Below are positions 21,385-32,470 of a DNA stretch of 64,000 bases, one piece after another; position 1 is the stretch's first letter; each line of letters begins with the position of its first letter. Origin of the DNA: Oncomelania hupensis. Its lineage: Eukaryota > Mollusca > Gastropoda > Littorinimorpha > Pomatiopsidae. The position numbers were made by a program, and so were the translations under genes. A model generated the notes under the pieces. It ran no database searches, was not told where the DNA came from, and saw only the letters and a list, made by a program, of their open reading frames with translations. The stretch lies in contig JBAHVR010000242.1 in NCBI GenBank assembly GCA_036898135.1, positions 45,001 to 109,000 on the forward strand, in the 5' to 3' direction.

Positions 21385-22260
21385 TATTTCAGGGTAAACA
21401 ACGGCGGGTGGGGTTAGTGCTTGGATGGGTAATATGTTTGGAAGGCAAAGGACAAACGACGAAAAAAGATAGAAACAAGCGCATGACACGCCCCAGTCTG
21501 TGGCGGACGGAAAGGTTCATTCACTCGATACAAAGACACGATGCTTTTGCCCAAATAAGGTTCGGACAGTTTGAACGCGCACACCCGAGCAATCCCGAAG
21601 TGGTGGTGGCAAAACTTGGATCGGAAAAATGTATGACCACAAAACTTACAGGGAAAAAATGCATGAACACAAAACCTTAAATTAGATTTGTTGACATTTA
21701 CGTTTAGCAAGGCCTTGTAATAGAGGCCCTTCCAACACCCTCCTCTCATCGATAATTATCATTGCCTGCTCAGCCATTCTCGATCTTCTGGAAAATGTCG
21801 ATTCCACTTTTGTACGACTTCCAGTCACAGTTGTAGGCTAAATTCGGAAGTGCGCGTTCAAACTACTCGTTGAAACTGCACGATCCTTTCGGAAAGTATC
21901 GATACGATACTTTTACCATATTTTGGGTAACTTTGCATCGTATCTTTGCATCGAGTGAATGACCCTTTCCGTCGGCCTAAGTTAAAATGCTCCTTGAAAC
22001 TGCTCGATGCGAAAGTATGGATACTTTCCGAAAGTATCCATACTTTTTTCTACCTTATTTGGGCAAAAGACACGATGCTTTGTATGGCGTCTTTGCATCG
22101 AGTGAATGACCTGCCTTTCTGTCCGTCATACCAGTCCACCAACTTTGAATGGGTGGGTGGGTACCTGGATCTGTTTAGTACCGGGGAAGATAGGCCAGCG
22201 AGGGAGAGGAGATAGGCGCCGCCCTCATTAAGCTGTCCTTGAGGAAAGAGAAATCCCAAA
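21385..22260 (+). mobile_element. 5S-related SINE split by an inverted-repeat element
   Basis: The left piece, about 21,395-21,500 (GGTTAGTGCTTGGATGGGTA, then ACAAACGACG..GACACGCCCC), and the right piece, about 22,126-22,260 (GGGTACC, CAGCGAGGGAGAGGAGATAG, CGCCGCCCTCATTAAGCTG), both match the 5S/tRNA-like SINE at 33,475-33,735 in order. The GGTTAGTNCTTGGATGGGT core is that of 5S rRNA, spanning the intermediate element and C box of its internal promoter. The 600 bp between them is a separate inverted-repeat element. Confidence 0.65.
21504..22125. mobile_element. MITE-like element with duplicated right end
   Basis: The left end (GGACGGAAAGGTTCATTCAC, TCGATACAAAGACACGATGC) recurs inverted twice, at about 21,923-21,968 and 22,060-22,125. 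The inner arms GTTTGAACGCGCAC (21,570) and GTGCGCGTTCAAAC (21,852) also pair. The right-hand region is a tandem duplication of about 145 bp, each copy containing an AAAGTATCGATAC or AAAGTATCCATAC palindrome and a CATCGAGTGAATGACC end. No transposase. TSD not resolved. It lies inside the 5S-related SINE. Confidence 0.65.
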
Positions 22261-22352
22261 CGCTTCTCTCCTCAACGATCGAAAAGTTACGGGGAGACCT
22301 TTACTTTTTATCTATGCTGGTGCTAGTGTCAACATGCTTGATTCGTCATTCT

Positions 22353-24136
22353 AAGAACATTAAAAGCAAACTAGACATTCCTTATTTGTCTACAGAATTT
22401 GTACACAAAGCACTAACAAACCTTAAGCAAACAAATTCAAGAGGAATTGATGAATTGGATAGTAAAATACTAAAATTGTCTGCGTCATTTATTACTGACA
22501 CTTTAACGTATATATACAACCTATGCATAGACAAATCACATTTTCCTATAATGTTCAAAAAAGCTAAGGTTATACCCCTTTTCAAGAATGGTGATAGCAC
22601 TGACCCATCGAACTATAGGCCTATTTCGATTCTTTCTACTCTCTCTAAACCTCTTGAAAAGCACATAAATAATAATATTCTTGATCATTTCACTGAAAAC
22701 AGCCTCTTACATGAAAATCAGTCGGGTTTCAGAGCTAAACACTCTTGTCACACAGCTCTTACATCAATGATAGAACAATGGCTAAATAATATTAATAAGG
22801 GACAATTTTCTGGAACATTATTTGTTGACTTCGCAAAAGCTTTTGATGTAATAGACCATGACCTTCTTCTACGTAAACTAAACCTATATGGCATTCATTC
22901 CAAATCTCTTGAGTTTCTTAAATCGTTTATTTCGGACAGAGAACAGTGTGTTTATGTAAATAACCAAAAGTCACAATTTGAAATTGTTACAGCTGGAGTA
23001 CCGCAAGGATCTGTTTTAGGACCGTTGTTATTTTTCTATCTACATCAATGATCTCCCCCTTTATATTTCTACTTCTTGTGAACTCTTTGCTGATGACACT
23101 ACATTACATTCTCAAAATAGAGACTTGAATAAACTCTCCTCCTCATTACAAAAAGGGGCTAGTGAACTACAGGAATGGACTGAATACAACCACATGGCCC
23201 TCAATCCAGACAAAACAAAATCCATGCTAATTACAACAAGACAGAAAAGACAAAATGTATCAATAAAACTTCTTCCATTAAAAATTGGCAATACAATAAT
23301 TGCTGAAGTACAGTGTCATAAACTTCTTGGAGTAACTATAGACAATAATTTGTCCTGGGTAAAACATATTTCAAATATTAGTAAAACTATTTCTAAAAAG
23401 ACTTACCAATTGTCAAGGATAAAGCATTTATTAAATTTACATTCTCGTAAACTATTTTACTCCGGTCATATTCAATCATTTATTGATTATTCTTCTACTA
23501 TTTGGGATTCTGCCAGTGGCAATGCAATGAAACCTTTAATTAGAATTCACAAACGTGCAATTAAACAAATTTTGCTGAAACAAAAAATCTCTCCAGATGA
23601 CTATAAACGGATCAATATTCTACCCCTTACCGACAGACTAAAATTTAATAAAGGCGTTTTCATGCACAAGGTCCTTTCTGGCAATGCACCTTCCTATCTT
23701 TCTTCTCTTTTTTCAAAAAAAACTGCCAGATCGTCCACAAAATTAAATGTTCCAATTCCAAGAATTGATCTCTACAAAACTAGTCTAGCTTATTCCGGTT
23801 CCATTTTGTGGAATAACTTTCCTGAAGATCTCCGCACTCCAGCATCTAAATTTACATCATTTAGAACACGTCTTCTAAAACACATTAAAAATTAAATACA
23901 CATTAATTGTTAATGTTGTTGATTGAGATTAACAACATTAATTTGATTTCAATTGTTTGAAAAGGATTTTATCTAATGATGACTTTGTTTATTTGTTATT
24001 GTTCCATGATGTGAATGTTATAACCTTGAGTTGTATTTAATAGTTATTGTTAAAGCCCCAAGGGCAAGATGTAAAAAAGCGCATCCAGCGCTTATTCTTT
24101 TACCCTTGCAAAATAAAATTGTTATCTTATCTTATC
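22353..24136 (+). mobile_element. L2-like LINE, best copy, 5'-truncated
   Basis: Contains the reverse transcriptase, the C-terminal region, a 3' untranslated region of about 240 bp and the tail AATAAAATTGTTATC followed by three TTATC-type units. The endonuclease half is absent. It starts within the minisatellite unit GCTTGATTCGTCAT, and the same minisatellite continues after its tail, so the LINE inserted into that array. It serves as the reference here for the fragments at 3.6, 4.1, 4.9, 12.2-16.7 and 29.5-31.0 kb. Confidence 0.9.
22358..23886 (+). pseudogene. Non-LTR reverse transcriptase, L2/CR1-like, frameshifted
   Basis: A LINE reverse transcriptase that would copy element RNA at nicked genomic targets. 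Visible motifs in order: VIPLFKNGD and NYRPISIL (about 22,570-22,640), QSGFRAKHSCHTAL (22,715-22,760), FVDFAKAFDVIDHDLL with the first catalytic Asp (22,821-22,870), AGVPQGSVLGPLLF (22,992-23,036), FADDT with the catalytic Asp pair (23,085-23,100), LNPDKTKSML (23,200-23,230), LLGVTIDNNLSW (23,324-23,360) and a C-terminal LWNNFPEDLR. A single extra T in the T-run near 23,031-23,036 shifts the frame just before the catalytic Asp pair, so the two halves lie in different frames (to 23,049, and from about 23,037). Otherwise it is open, suggesting a young copy. The N-terminal endonuclease is missing. Confidence 0.9.
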
Positions 24137-24580
24137 TTATGCTAGTGTCGTCATGCTAGTGTCGTCATGCTTGATTCGTCATGCTAGTGTCGTCATGCAA
24201 GTGTCGTCGTGCTAGTGTCGTCATTGCTATTGTCGTCATGCTTGATTCGTCATGCCAATGTCGTCATGCTAGTGTCGTCATTGCTATTATCGTCATGCTT
24301 GAGTCGTCATGCCAATGTCGTCATGCTAGTGTCGTCATTGCTATTGTCGTCATGCTTGATTCGTCATGCCAATGTCGTCATTGCTATTATCGTCATACTT
24401 GATTCGTCATGCCAATGTCGTCATGCTAGTGTCGTCATTGCTATTGTCGTCATGCTTGATTCGTCATGCCAATGTCGTCATGCTAGTGTCGTCATTGCTA
24501 TTGTCGTCATGCTTGAGTCGTCATGCCAACGTCGTCATGCTAGTGGCGTCAAGCTTATGTCGTTATGCTAGGGTCGTTGT
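24137..24580. repeat. Hierarchical 57-bp minisatellite of 14-15-bp subunits
   Basis: Four related subunits, GCTAGTGTCGTCAT, TGCTATTGTCGTCAT, GCTTGATTCGTCAT and GCCAATGTCGTCAT (14+15+14+14), form a 57-bp higher-order unit repeated several times, with irregular edges. Because 57 is divisible by three, frames stay open (VSSLLLSSCL-type); they are not genes. A further partial copy lies at about 22,316-22,352 on the other side of the LINE. Confidence 0.93.
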
Positions 24581-24607
24581 CATTATGTAACATGACAGTT
24601 GCTTGTT

Positions 24608-24745
24608 CTTGTTTGGCGCACTTCCAAGCCCAAAGAGCTGGCCAAGGCGTTGCTGGCTAAAATCATGATCTAGCTCAAGCCACCCGCCCACTTGCAACCT
24701 CAGACGCACTGGCAAAGCACATCGTACAACTGAGCCACACTGGTG
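24608..24745 (-). mobile_element. tRNA-derived SINE, Z-related
   Basis: On the minus strand it starts CCACCAGTGTGGCTCAGTTG, resembling a tRNA A box (GTGGCTCAGTTG). It passes through a CAGACT/GTCTGAGGTTGC block and ends GCCTTGGCCAGCTCTTTGGG followed by TTGGAAGTGCGCC, the Z 3' end. No tail and no intact tRNA fold. A short variant of family Z. Confidence 0.55.
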
Positions 24746-25474
24746 GACATAAATTATAGGTGTGTTTGTATCGCCGTTGTACATGGCTATAGATGTATAC
24801 TGCTTGAGATGTTTCCGTGCTTCTGTTTATTAAGGGGTTTGGGAGTTTGTCTATCGCCTTGCCCTTTTGGGCACATTGGCTATAGTTCTTTTAACGTGTC
24901 GATGTGGCGACACGGTGAATGTGCACTGCGATTTAAAAGAGTCGGCACAAAAGGCCACCGACTCAGAATCTTCCAGCCACCGTCGCAAACTAGGCAAGCC
25001 CGAATTTTTCCCTGCACAGCAAGCGAGCGTGTTACCACTGAGAGAGCCCCCTAATAAGGAAAATTTAAAAAACATGTCGGGGTTTAGTACAGTGTTTAAA
25101 AACAAGCTGCGTTATTTAGTGTTAAATAAACCGAGTTACGACACAGGGCGGTGTTAGTGGAAACCGGGAATAATGACCCTCTAAGATGTATGATCATTTT
25201 CAAGGTGAGCGACTGCTATTGACTGGCAAGGCAGGCATTCCAGGAACGGCGTTGTACTGGAGAGGGTATTTGTACTTCTTATGCCGAGTGGGCATCGCGC
25301 TCTCATTCGGGGTGGACAGAACTCATTCCGGGTTTAGTCCTCGATGTGGATGGATACTTGCTTTTATTGTGCTTATTGAGGGGTGGCTACTTTGGAAGTG
25401 TTAAAGCCATAGCCATGGTTTGTTTGATCTCCATTACCGGCCGCCCTAGCCCTAATTTTAATTTTAATGTAATC
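24746..25474. other. No recognised gene
   Basis: About 730 bp of higher-complexity sequence. Open frames of up to about 103 codons exist but none shows a domain I can name. Possibly unique sequence. Confidence 0.45.
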
Positions 25475-25660
25475 AATCTTATCTAGTGCTCTTCCAGCTC
25501 AAAGAGCTCTCAAGGCGCTGGTCGATACATACCATCTATCAGGACGCCCGAGGCGCTCACCTGCACCCTTTGGGTGCATAGTCTGCCGGCCAGACGACTG
25601 AACACAATCCTGGGCGACCGGGGATGGGGGACCTAGTGCGTGCTATATCCCTCTACCATC
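25475..25660 (-). mobile_element. SINE Z, 3' part
   Basis: On the plus strand: AGTGCTCTTCCAGCTCAAAG, CTCTCAAGGCGCTGGTCGAT, GACGCCCGAGGCGC, CTTTGGGTGCATAGTCTGCC, ACGACTGAACACAATCCTGG and GCGACCGGGGATGG. This is the reverse of Z. It and the matching 5' piece at 25,870-25,990 lie in opposite relative orientation, so they are two separate or rearranged copies. Confidence 0.75.
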
Positions 25661-25799
25661 CTTCCTTACACAACCGCGTCAACCACTTTTTCCTTTCTCG
25701 GTGGCTTGTGACAAGCCGGTATGGTAAAGCGTCGGGCGGTCGCTTAGAATTAATTAGATGTATAATAGTTGAATCCAGAGAAGTGTATTTTTCTGAAAG

Positions 25800-25995
25800 A
25801 TTTTCAATGGTTATATACAATGCACTACAATACAATACAATCTACAATATAATACAATGCAATACAACTTTATCGTCCTTCGGATGAGCGTATAAACCGA
25901 GGTCTATTCTGTGCCCGCACGCATTCCATCGCACGGACTTTAAAGATCCTGACGCTCATGTCCTAGGCGGGTACGGTAGAGTGCCGGCTGCACTA
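25800..25995 (+). mobile_element. (ACAAT)n and SINE Z 5' body
   Basis: Imperfect ACAAT/ACAATA repeats (25,818-25,868) are followed by ACTTTATCGTCCTTCGGATG, GTATAAACCGAGGTC, GCACGCATTCCATCGCACGG, ACTTTAAAGATCCTGACGCT and CATGTCCTAGG. The same blocks occur at 45,283-45,345 on this strand and, reversed, at 50,095-50,215. Confidence 0.65.
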
Positions 25996-26039
25996 GGTCA
26001 CTCCTGCTCCATATCCGGTCACCAAGGGGGAGGGAGGGG

Positions 26040-26160
26040 GGGAGAAAGAGAGAGACAGGGGGTTACGAGGTAGGGGTGGAGAGAGAGAGAGAGGGTGTGT
26101 GTGGAGAGAGAGTGAGAGGGGTGGAGGGGGGGCAGAGAGAGAGAGAGGTGTTGTTGTTTT
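26040..26160. repeat. GA/G-rich tract
   Basis: Interrupted purine-rich repeats. No coding content. Confidence 0.85.
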
Positions 26161-26567
26161 TTTTGTCAACTGTTTCTCAGTCATGCATGAGCTTGTGTGA
26201 GATCCGCTACTGCTTGTTGAAGCGAACAATGTGGAACAGTGTGTATCGGCTCCAGGCACAACAATACAACCATAATTTGTAACGCATACGTTGACACACT
26301 ATCAAATAGTCGTACCTGCCCACACAGTACGAAGTTGTCGCACAGCCACACACAATGTCTATAACATATTATAGCTTAATACCAATGAGGCATTCCTTTG
26401 GAAAGATTGTGGAGCGATAGCTTGATTGCATTTGATTATCACTAAAACCTGATTTTAACAGGCAGGAAATAATATTGAATGTTAATGCCCCATACATTCT
26501 TTAAAAATTGGAACATGCTCATGGACTATAAGCATTGGCAGGAGATATAAAGGTTCCAGTAGATTTT

Positions 26568-27011
<444 letters not shown>

Positions 27012-27970
27012 AATATTGGTCTTTTTAGACTGTGTCAAACAAATATAACATTGCGCCTCATGCGTACACAGTGGCGAGACTTAGACGATGCATGCTTCTT
27101 CTTGAGAGAGAGTGAAAAGGCATCCTCCTGTCTCAGCTACGCACTCTGCGTCCCAAAGTGAATGCACCACAACCATATTGGGTTCACGTAGAAGTCGTCT
27201 GCTTATCTATTTGGGTAATTGCAGGTATTCTCAAGTTATTAGTTATTATTAGCACACACAAAATTCGTTCTGTGTGCTGTAAATTGTTTAGTGTAGGCGT
27301 ATTTGGCGTTTGAGAGCTGATGTTATTGGATCCACCAGATTATTTCCCTTTATTGCTGAACCTTGGTGCGCGACGCCATTTTTATAGCACAAGTCTATTA
27401 TTAGCTACGTAGGTGGGGTTATTCTTGACAACTTTCGTCCTTCACAAATAGAAACATCAATGGTAATGGCTTCGGAACTAGAATTCAAAATAGCTTTCAA
27501 CAAAGACTGCTCAAAATATATGCTTTCTTGTTGTTGCCATTTCAATAGCAGAGTAGTAATGTTATCTTTATGTTCTCCCAACAAAGAAAAGGCTGAGAAA
27601 GCGGCTGTAACATTTTCTTTTTGTCCTGGCCAGCTTTGTAAGTAACGGTAAGGTGTGTGTGTATGTTTGTGTGTGTGTGTTTGTGTGTATGTGTGTATGT
27701 GTGTATACCTATTTTTGACTGAAGGGGAGTAAAGAGGCTGTCAGACATCTCCCTTTTTTCTAGGCCAGCTTTGATGATAGTTGGGGTACTACCAGCTACA
27801 TAAATGCACCTAGTCCCTACTTCCCCGTCGCTGGGGATTGTTTGTGATTTGGCGATGATGTCACTAAGGCGGTGTGAGAAGAAGTCTGTCACAGCTTGAA
27901 GTGTTCCTCACACACCTCGCTGGATTATTGATCAATGTGGCCTTAACATTAGTAGTAGCCGCAAGTATTA
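27012..27970. other. Unassigned, with a GT cluster
   Basis: No gene is recognised. A GT-rich run lies at 27,653-27,707. AGCTTTCAACAAAGACTGC near 27,494 resembles AGCTTTCAACAAAGAAACA in the W block (18,379), but the similarity does not extend far enough to call a copy. Confidence 0.5.
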
Positions 27971-27972
27971 TT

Positions 27973-28602
27973 AGTACTACTACTATTGAGAGTGTATATA
28001 GTACTACTACTATTGAGAGCGTATATAGTACTACTACTATTGAGAGTGTGTATAGTACTACTACTATTGAGAGTGTATATAGTACTACTACTATTGAGAG
28101 TGTATATAGTACTACTACTATTGAGAGCGTATATAGTACTACTACTATTGAGAGTGTATATAGTACTACTACTATTGAGAGTATATATAGTACTACTACT
28201 ATTGAGAGTGTATATAGTACTACTACTATTGAGAGTGTATATAGTACTACTACTATTGAGAGTGTATATAATACTACTACTATTGAGAGTGTATATAATA
28301 CTACTACTATTTAGAGTGTATAGTACTACTACTATTGAGAGTGTATATAATACTACTACTATTGAGAGTGTATATATATAGTACTACTACTATTGAGAGT
28401 GTATATAATACTACTACTATTGAGAGCGTATATAGTACTACTACTATTGAGAGCGTATATAGTACTACTACTATTGAGAGTGTATATAATACTACTACTA
28501 TTGAGAGTGTATATAGTACTACTACTATTGAGAGCGTATATAGTACTACTACTATTGAGAGCGTATATAGTACTACTACTATTGAGAGCGTATATAATAC
28601 CA
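27973..28602. repeat. 27-bp minisatellite, about 23 copies
   Basis: Unit of 27 bp: GTACTACTACTATTGAGAGT followed by GTATATA. Variants alternate GAGAGTGT and GAGAGCGT, and TATAGTAC and TATAATAC. A deletion near 28,313-28,323 and an extra TATA near 28,372 shift the phase. Period 27 keeps all frames open (STTTIESVY, and so on); not a gene. Confidence 0.95.
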
Positions 28603-29539
28603 CGTACATGTACAATGCTGAGTGGGCAGAAAAAAAAGAACGTAAGTCAACAAGGTGGCATTAACCAAAACAAGTCTTTCAAACGAATATCCAGACACTT
28701 ATCGCACGTAGACGGAACAAAAGCAGTTTGAAAGCGTTAATTTTGGTGGTCCTGTTCTGTTTTGAGGTTTTCTTTTAAATAAACAAGATGTCAAATTTCC
28801 TTCTGTAAATGCCGACAATCAATCATTTTGTATCTTAAGATGGCAAGCCATTGTGATGTATATCCAGCCACGTATAACAACATATAGCTAGTGGTGGAGG
28901 GGGTGGGGGTAAGCGTTTTTAAAGTGTTAATTTTCGTGGTCCTTTTCTGTTGCAGAGTTCCTTTTTCATACTGAAGTGAAATAAAAACAAATGACCACTC
29001 CTTCAGCTATTAACTAGCCAAAGGTAAACTAAAATTGGTTGAGCTAGATTTCAAATACAGCGCAAAACCTGTTTAGCACATGAGTGCAAAAATGAATTCA
29101 GGTTTACTTAAAAACCAACTTTCAAAGAATCTGCCTAGTGCTATATGTTCATCAGTGTCAAGAGATTCCAAGGAGAGAATTACACATCTCAAAGGATCAT
29201 AACATATCTTAATATTTATATTAACAGAATCACTTGGTGAGGGACCTCTGCAGTGCGCGATGCTCAACTCCGTGTGGAGTAGTGTTGTATGACTGCTGTC
29301 ACAGAGGTACCATACTAGCCAGTATTGGGCATCCTGATTACTACTCATAATCATCGTGTTCACAGACCCAATTGTTTTTGATTGTTGTACTGCCTTCACT
29401 GTCTGTCTGTTGGTCTTCTCTGTCTCTCACAAACCCTTCCCCTCTCTCTCTATCTTCATCTCTTTCCTTTTTAGAATTAAAATTGAACATTACTTTGATT
29501 TTACAAACTTTTATTTAACCGAGTTATTCTTAAACCAAA
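28603..29539. other. Unassigned, with a roughly 190-bp-spaced duplication
   Basis: AAAGCGTTAATTTTGGTGGT (28,731) and AAAGTGTTAATTTTCGTGGT (28,920), each followed by CCTnTTCTGTT, are diverged direct copies. No coding domain is recognised. CT-rich sequence lies near 29,400-29,470. Confidence 0.5.
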
Positions 29540-29793
29540 AAAAAATCTCCCAATGACTATAAACGGATCAATATTCTACCTCTTGCCGACAGGCTAAAAT
29601 TTATTATAAGGGTTTTCATGCACGAGGTCCTTTCTGGCAATGCAACTCCCTATCTTTGTTCTCTTTTTTTTTTCAACTGTTGCAAGAACTGCCAAAATTA
29701 AATGTTCCAATTCCAAGTATTGATCTGGTCAAAACTAGTCTAGCTTATTCCGGTTCCACTTTGTGGAATAACTTTCCTGAAGATCTCTGCACC

Positions 29794-30270
29794 TATCCTA
29801 TTATCCTATCCTATCCCGTAACTCGATGATCGTTTAACCAGCGTACTCCATCTTTTTCTGTCCTCTGCAACCTTCATGGCTTCGCTCAGTGTCAAGCCAG
29901 TCCATTCTCGCATGGCTGATGATCTGGTGACGTGGCCATACCATCGGAGTTTCCGTTCTTCACCACTGTGAGCATGTCATCGCATTGTCCAATGGCTTGT
30001 GTGATGGCCCGTCGGACCCTGTCGCTGGCGATGTGCCGGGCACAAGAAATGCCCAGAAGTCGCCTGCAGCACCTCATCTCCATGCCCTGCACACCTCGTT
30101 GGAGATCTGCTGTGAGGGTCCATGACTCGCAAACGCATAGGAAGATGGAGATGACAAGGGAGCGCAGCAGCCTTACCTTGGAATGCAGACCGACGGTCGT
30201 GTCTTTCTAAATGGGCCTCAACCTTGTCAGGGCCGCAGTTGTTCTCGGAAATGACTTCCTGTTGGGACCC
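29794..30270 (-). mobile_element. RTE 3' fragment with internal deletion
   Basis: On the minus strand it covers the RTE from GGTCCCAACAGGAAGTC (about 43,218 of the full copy) to (GGATA)n, but jumps from GATCATCAGCCATG directly to CGAGAATGG. About 95 bp of the C-terminal Arg/Lys-rich region is missing. It is inserted into the C-terminal coding part of the L2-like LINE. No clean TSD. Confidence 0.85.
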
Positions 30271-30441
30271 ACTCCACTATCTCAATCTACATAATTTAGA
30301 ACACTTTTCTTTACAAACATTACAAATAAAAAAAATTGTTTTTGATGGATATTAACAACGATAATTTTGTAGAAAATGATTTTTCCTAATGATGACCTTG
30401 TTTATTTGTTACTGTTCCATGATGTTAATGTTATAACGTTA

Positions 30442-30810
30442 ACAGTGGAAGTGTGTAATGTGTAACCCTAGAACGACTAGCGTAACTACAGTGAGCCCCT
30501 TAAATGTATTAAGGGTGTGTGTGGGATGAGTCGGTGCGTGGATAAGAATGAATGTGCAAGGATTACCATGGTCATGAGAAAGAGTGAATGATTGAGAAAA
30601 TGGCAATTATAGTCTTAAGATTTTTTTTAATTTTATTTTTTATTTTTTTTAATGCATTAAGGTGTTCTAATATCCGCTACCGTTTCTTTATTGTATACAT
30701 GTACGCTAACCTTTGTGTTGTCTTCTTAATATGTTAACAGTTACTGTGCATCACACACAAATATCCTTGTGCAAATGGGGACAATAAAGATTCGTTATTC
30801 GTTATTCGTT
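30442..30810 (+). mobile_element. Unknown retroposon with (ATTCGTT)n end
   Basis: About 370 bp interrupting the L2-like 3' untranslated region, between ATAACGTTAAC and TTTGTTGTAGTTAATAG. It ends GACAATAAAGATTCGTTATT with three ATTCGTT units, which looks like a poly(A)-signal-bearing LINE 3' end with a heptamer tail. Only one copy in the window, so the family is undefined. Confidence 0.6.
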
Positions 30811-31020
30811 TAATTTGTTGTAGTTAATAGCTATTATTACAAGCCCCAAGGGCAACATGTAAACAAGTGCACACAACGCTTACTTTGTCACCCTTGCAAA
30901 ATAAAGTTGTTATCTTATCTTATCTTATCTTATCTTATCTTATCTTATCTTATCTTATCTTATCTTATCTTATCTTATCTTATCTTATCTTATCTTATCT
31001 TATCTTATCTTATCTTATTC

Positions 31021-31580
31021 TTCCCCCGTTGGGGTGCCGGGGGTTTCATTATAAATAGTATCCACACTTTCTGGAAATTTAGTGCTTTAAATTCCCACTG
31101 TCGCTGTCTTTCTCATTTACTCTTTTTTATTCCTGTTCTGTTCTATCAATCTTCTATACTATCTTCTTCTTCGCTAGACCAGTCACCTACCTTTTTTCTT
31201 GAAAACTCTTCCAGCACAAGACTTCTTGTTTGTGTATGAGGTCTGTTGGATCAGCTTGGGAGTGTTGGACGCTTTCTGCCAGGTGGTCACTATGGCTTCC
31301 TATGATGTTATTATTTAGCAATGTAGGCATTTTATATGTATGTGTTTTGTTGATATTTTATATTGATGTTTATATTCTATTTTGTTTTTGTAAACGGGAG
31401 TTCGATAAATTAGAGTACAGCCTCAGCGTCCCTAGCGTGTGATGTCTTTATTGTAAAGTGACTGGCTGGTGGAGAGCTTTCAGTTTTACCACTAGGGTTG
31501 TTTCAGCAGATCTTTTATGCGGATCAGGGGTTGTCCGGTCCTGATTTGGCTCGAAAGAGTCCGCTGGACCTAAAGCAATA
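31021..31580 (+). mobile_element. Family X copy
   Basis: Full-length at its 5' end (CCCCCGTTGGGGTGCCGGGG) and ending CTGGACCTAAAGCAATAACG, with the pentamer tail lost or replaced by CT repeats (31,589 onward). It starts directly at the end of the L2-like TTATC tail, so X appears to have inserted into, or at the border of, that tail. Confidence 0.85.
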
Positions 31581-31585
31581 ACGGT

Positions 31586-31628
<43 letters not shown>

Positions 31629-32199
31629 GATCATATCAATATCGTCGCCTCTGACTCCGCTGCCAACGAGGCTAATGAATAATTCTCTGTCTCTCTCCCC
31701 CTCTCTCTACCACCCCTCTCTCTAGTTCTCTCTCTCTCCCCTTCTTACCCTCCATTCCACATCTCCTCTCCCCCCCCTTGTCCCTGGTCGCTCAGTCTAC
31801 ACAAGGGCGACAACCACAAGTTGCTGCAGAAAGCGGAAGCGGTAATCAATGATAGTGTCGGCTTGCGCAGTCTGCCAGTCTCGGTTTGCCTGCACAACCG
31901 AACACTCCAGGCCATCCGAGAACGCGCGCGGGTTTTATTATTCACTCTGGAGATTTAAATAAACACAAACAGCGGACACACCACTGCCAATTGTCCATGT
32001 TTAAAAAACAACCTTACATCTTTATTTTCACACTCTTCGATGATTTAAAAACAACAACCGTGAACTGACGTTGTATTTAGTTGTTCGGATTTTTGATGCT
32101 AAAAAGTAGCAGCTACCGGAACCGGTAAGAGGTACAAACCTGAGAAAAACAATCGCTCGTAAGGTTTTTTCGTTTTAGGGTTGATAAATTAGACCCTGC
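31581..32199. other. CT tracts and unassigned sequence
   Basis: (CT)n at 31,589-31,628 and CT-rich runs to 31,740. No gene is recognised in 31,740-32,199. Confidence 0.55.
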
Positions 32200-32470
32200 C
32201 TTACCCCACACACCAAAGGCGCAATCTTCAAGCCTCGTGGTTCTTTCAGAAATAGTGTCAAAGGTCACATTCAGCTATGCTATTGATGTACCGTTAAGAA
32301 ACAGGGGAAATCACTCCCTGGAAATTCCAACTTTAGCGCTTTGGTCTGAGCAATAACAGCGCACTTCATTCTTGTTTAATGCGATAACAATGCGGATTTT
32401 AGGGTAAACCCGCTTTGGCCAAAGTAAACCGAGCCTTGGAATTGTGGGTGTTCCATCAATCTCCAATACT
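32200..32470 (+). repeat. Family W fragment, copy 3
   Basis: Shares CTATTGATGTACCGTTAAGA, GGGGAAATCACTCCCTGG, GCGCACTTCATTCTTG, AACAATGCGGATTTTAGGGT and CCGAGCCTTGGAATTGTGG with 18,540-18,720, in the same order. Diverged. No minisatellite attached here. Confidence 0.6.

Larger units (their letters stand above)
29540..31018 (+). mobile_element. L2-like LINE 3' end, nested, with 110-bp TTATC tail
   Basis: Starts with the RT C-terminal region (ATGACTATAAACGGATCAAT) and continues, interrupted by an RTE copy (29,794-30,270) and an AATAAA-bearing insert (30,442-30,810), to AAGCCCCAAGGGCAACATG and AATAAAGTTG. The tail (TTATC)n occupies about 30,908-31,018, some 22 units, far longer than the 3-4 units of other copies. 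Coding part is broken. Confidence 0.88.

Noticed and set aside
30908..31018. Telomere-like repeat
   Set aside because: The TTATC units directly follow an L2-like LINE 3' end and match the short tails of the other copies.
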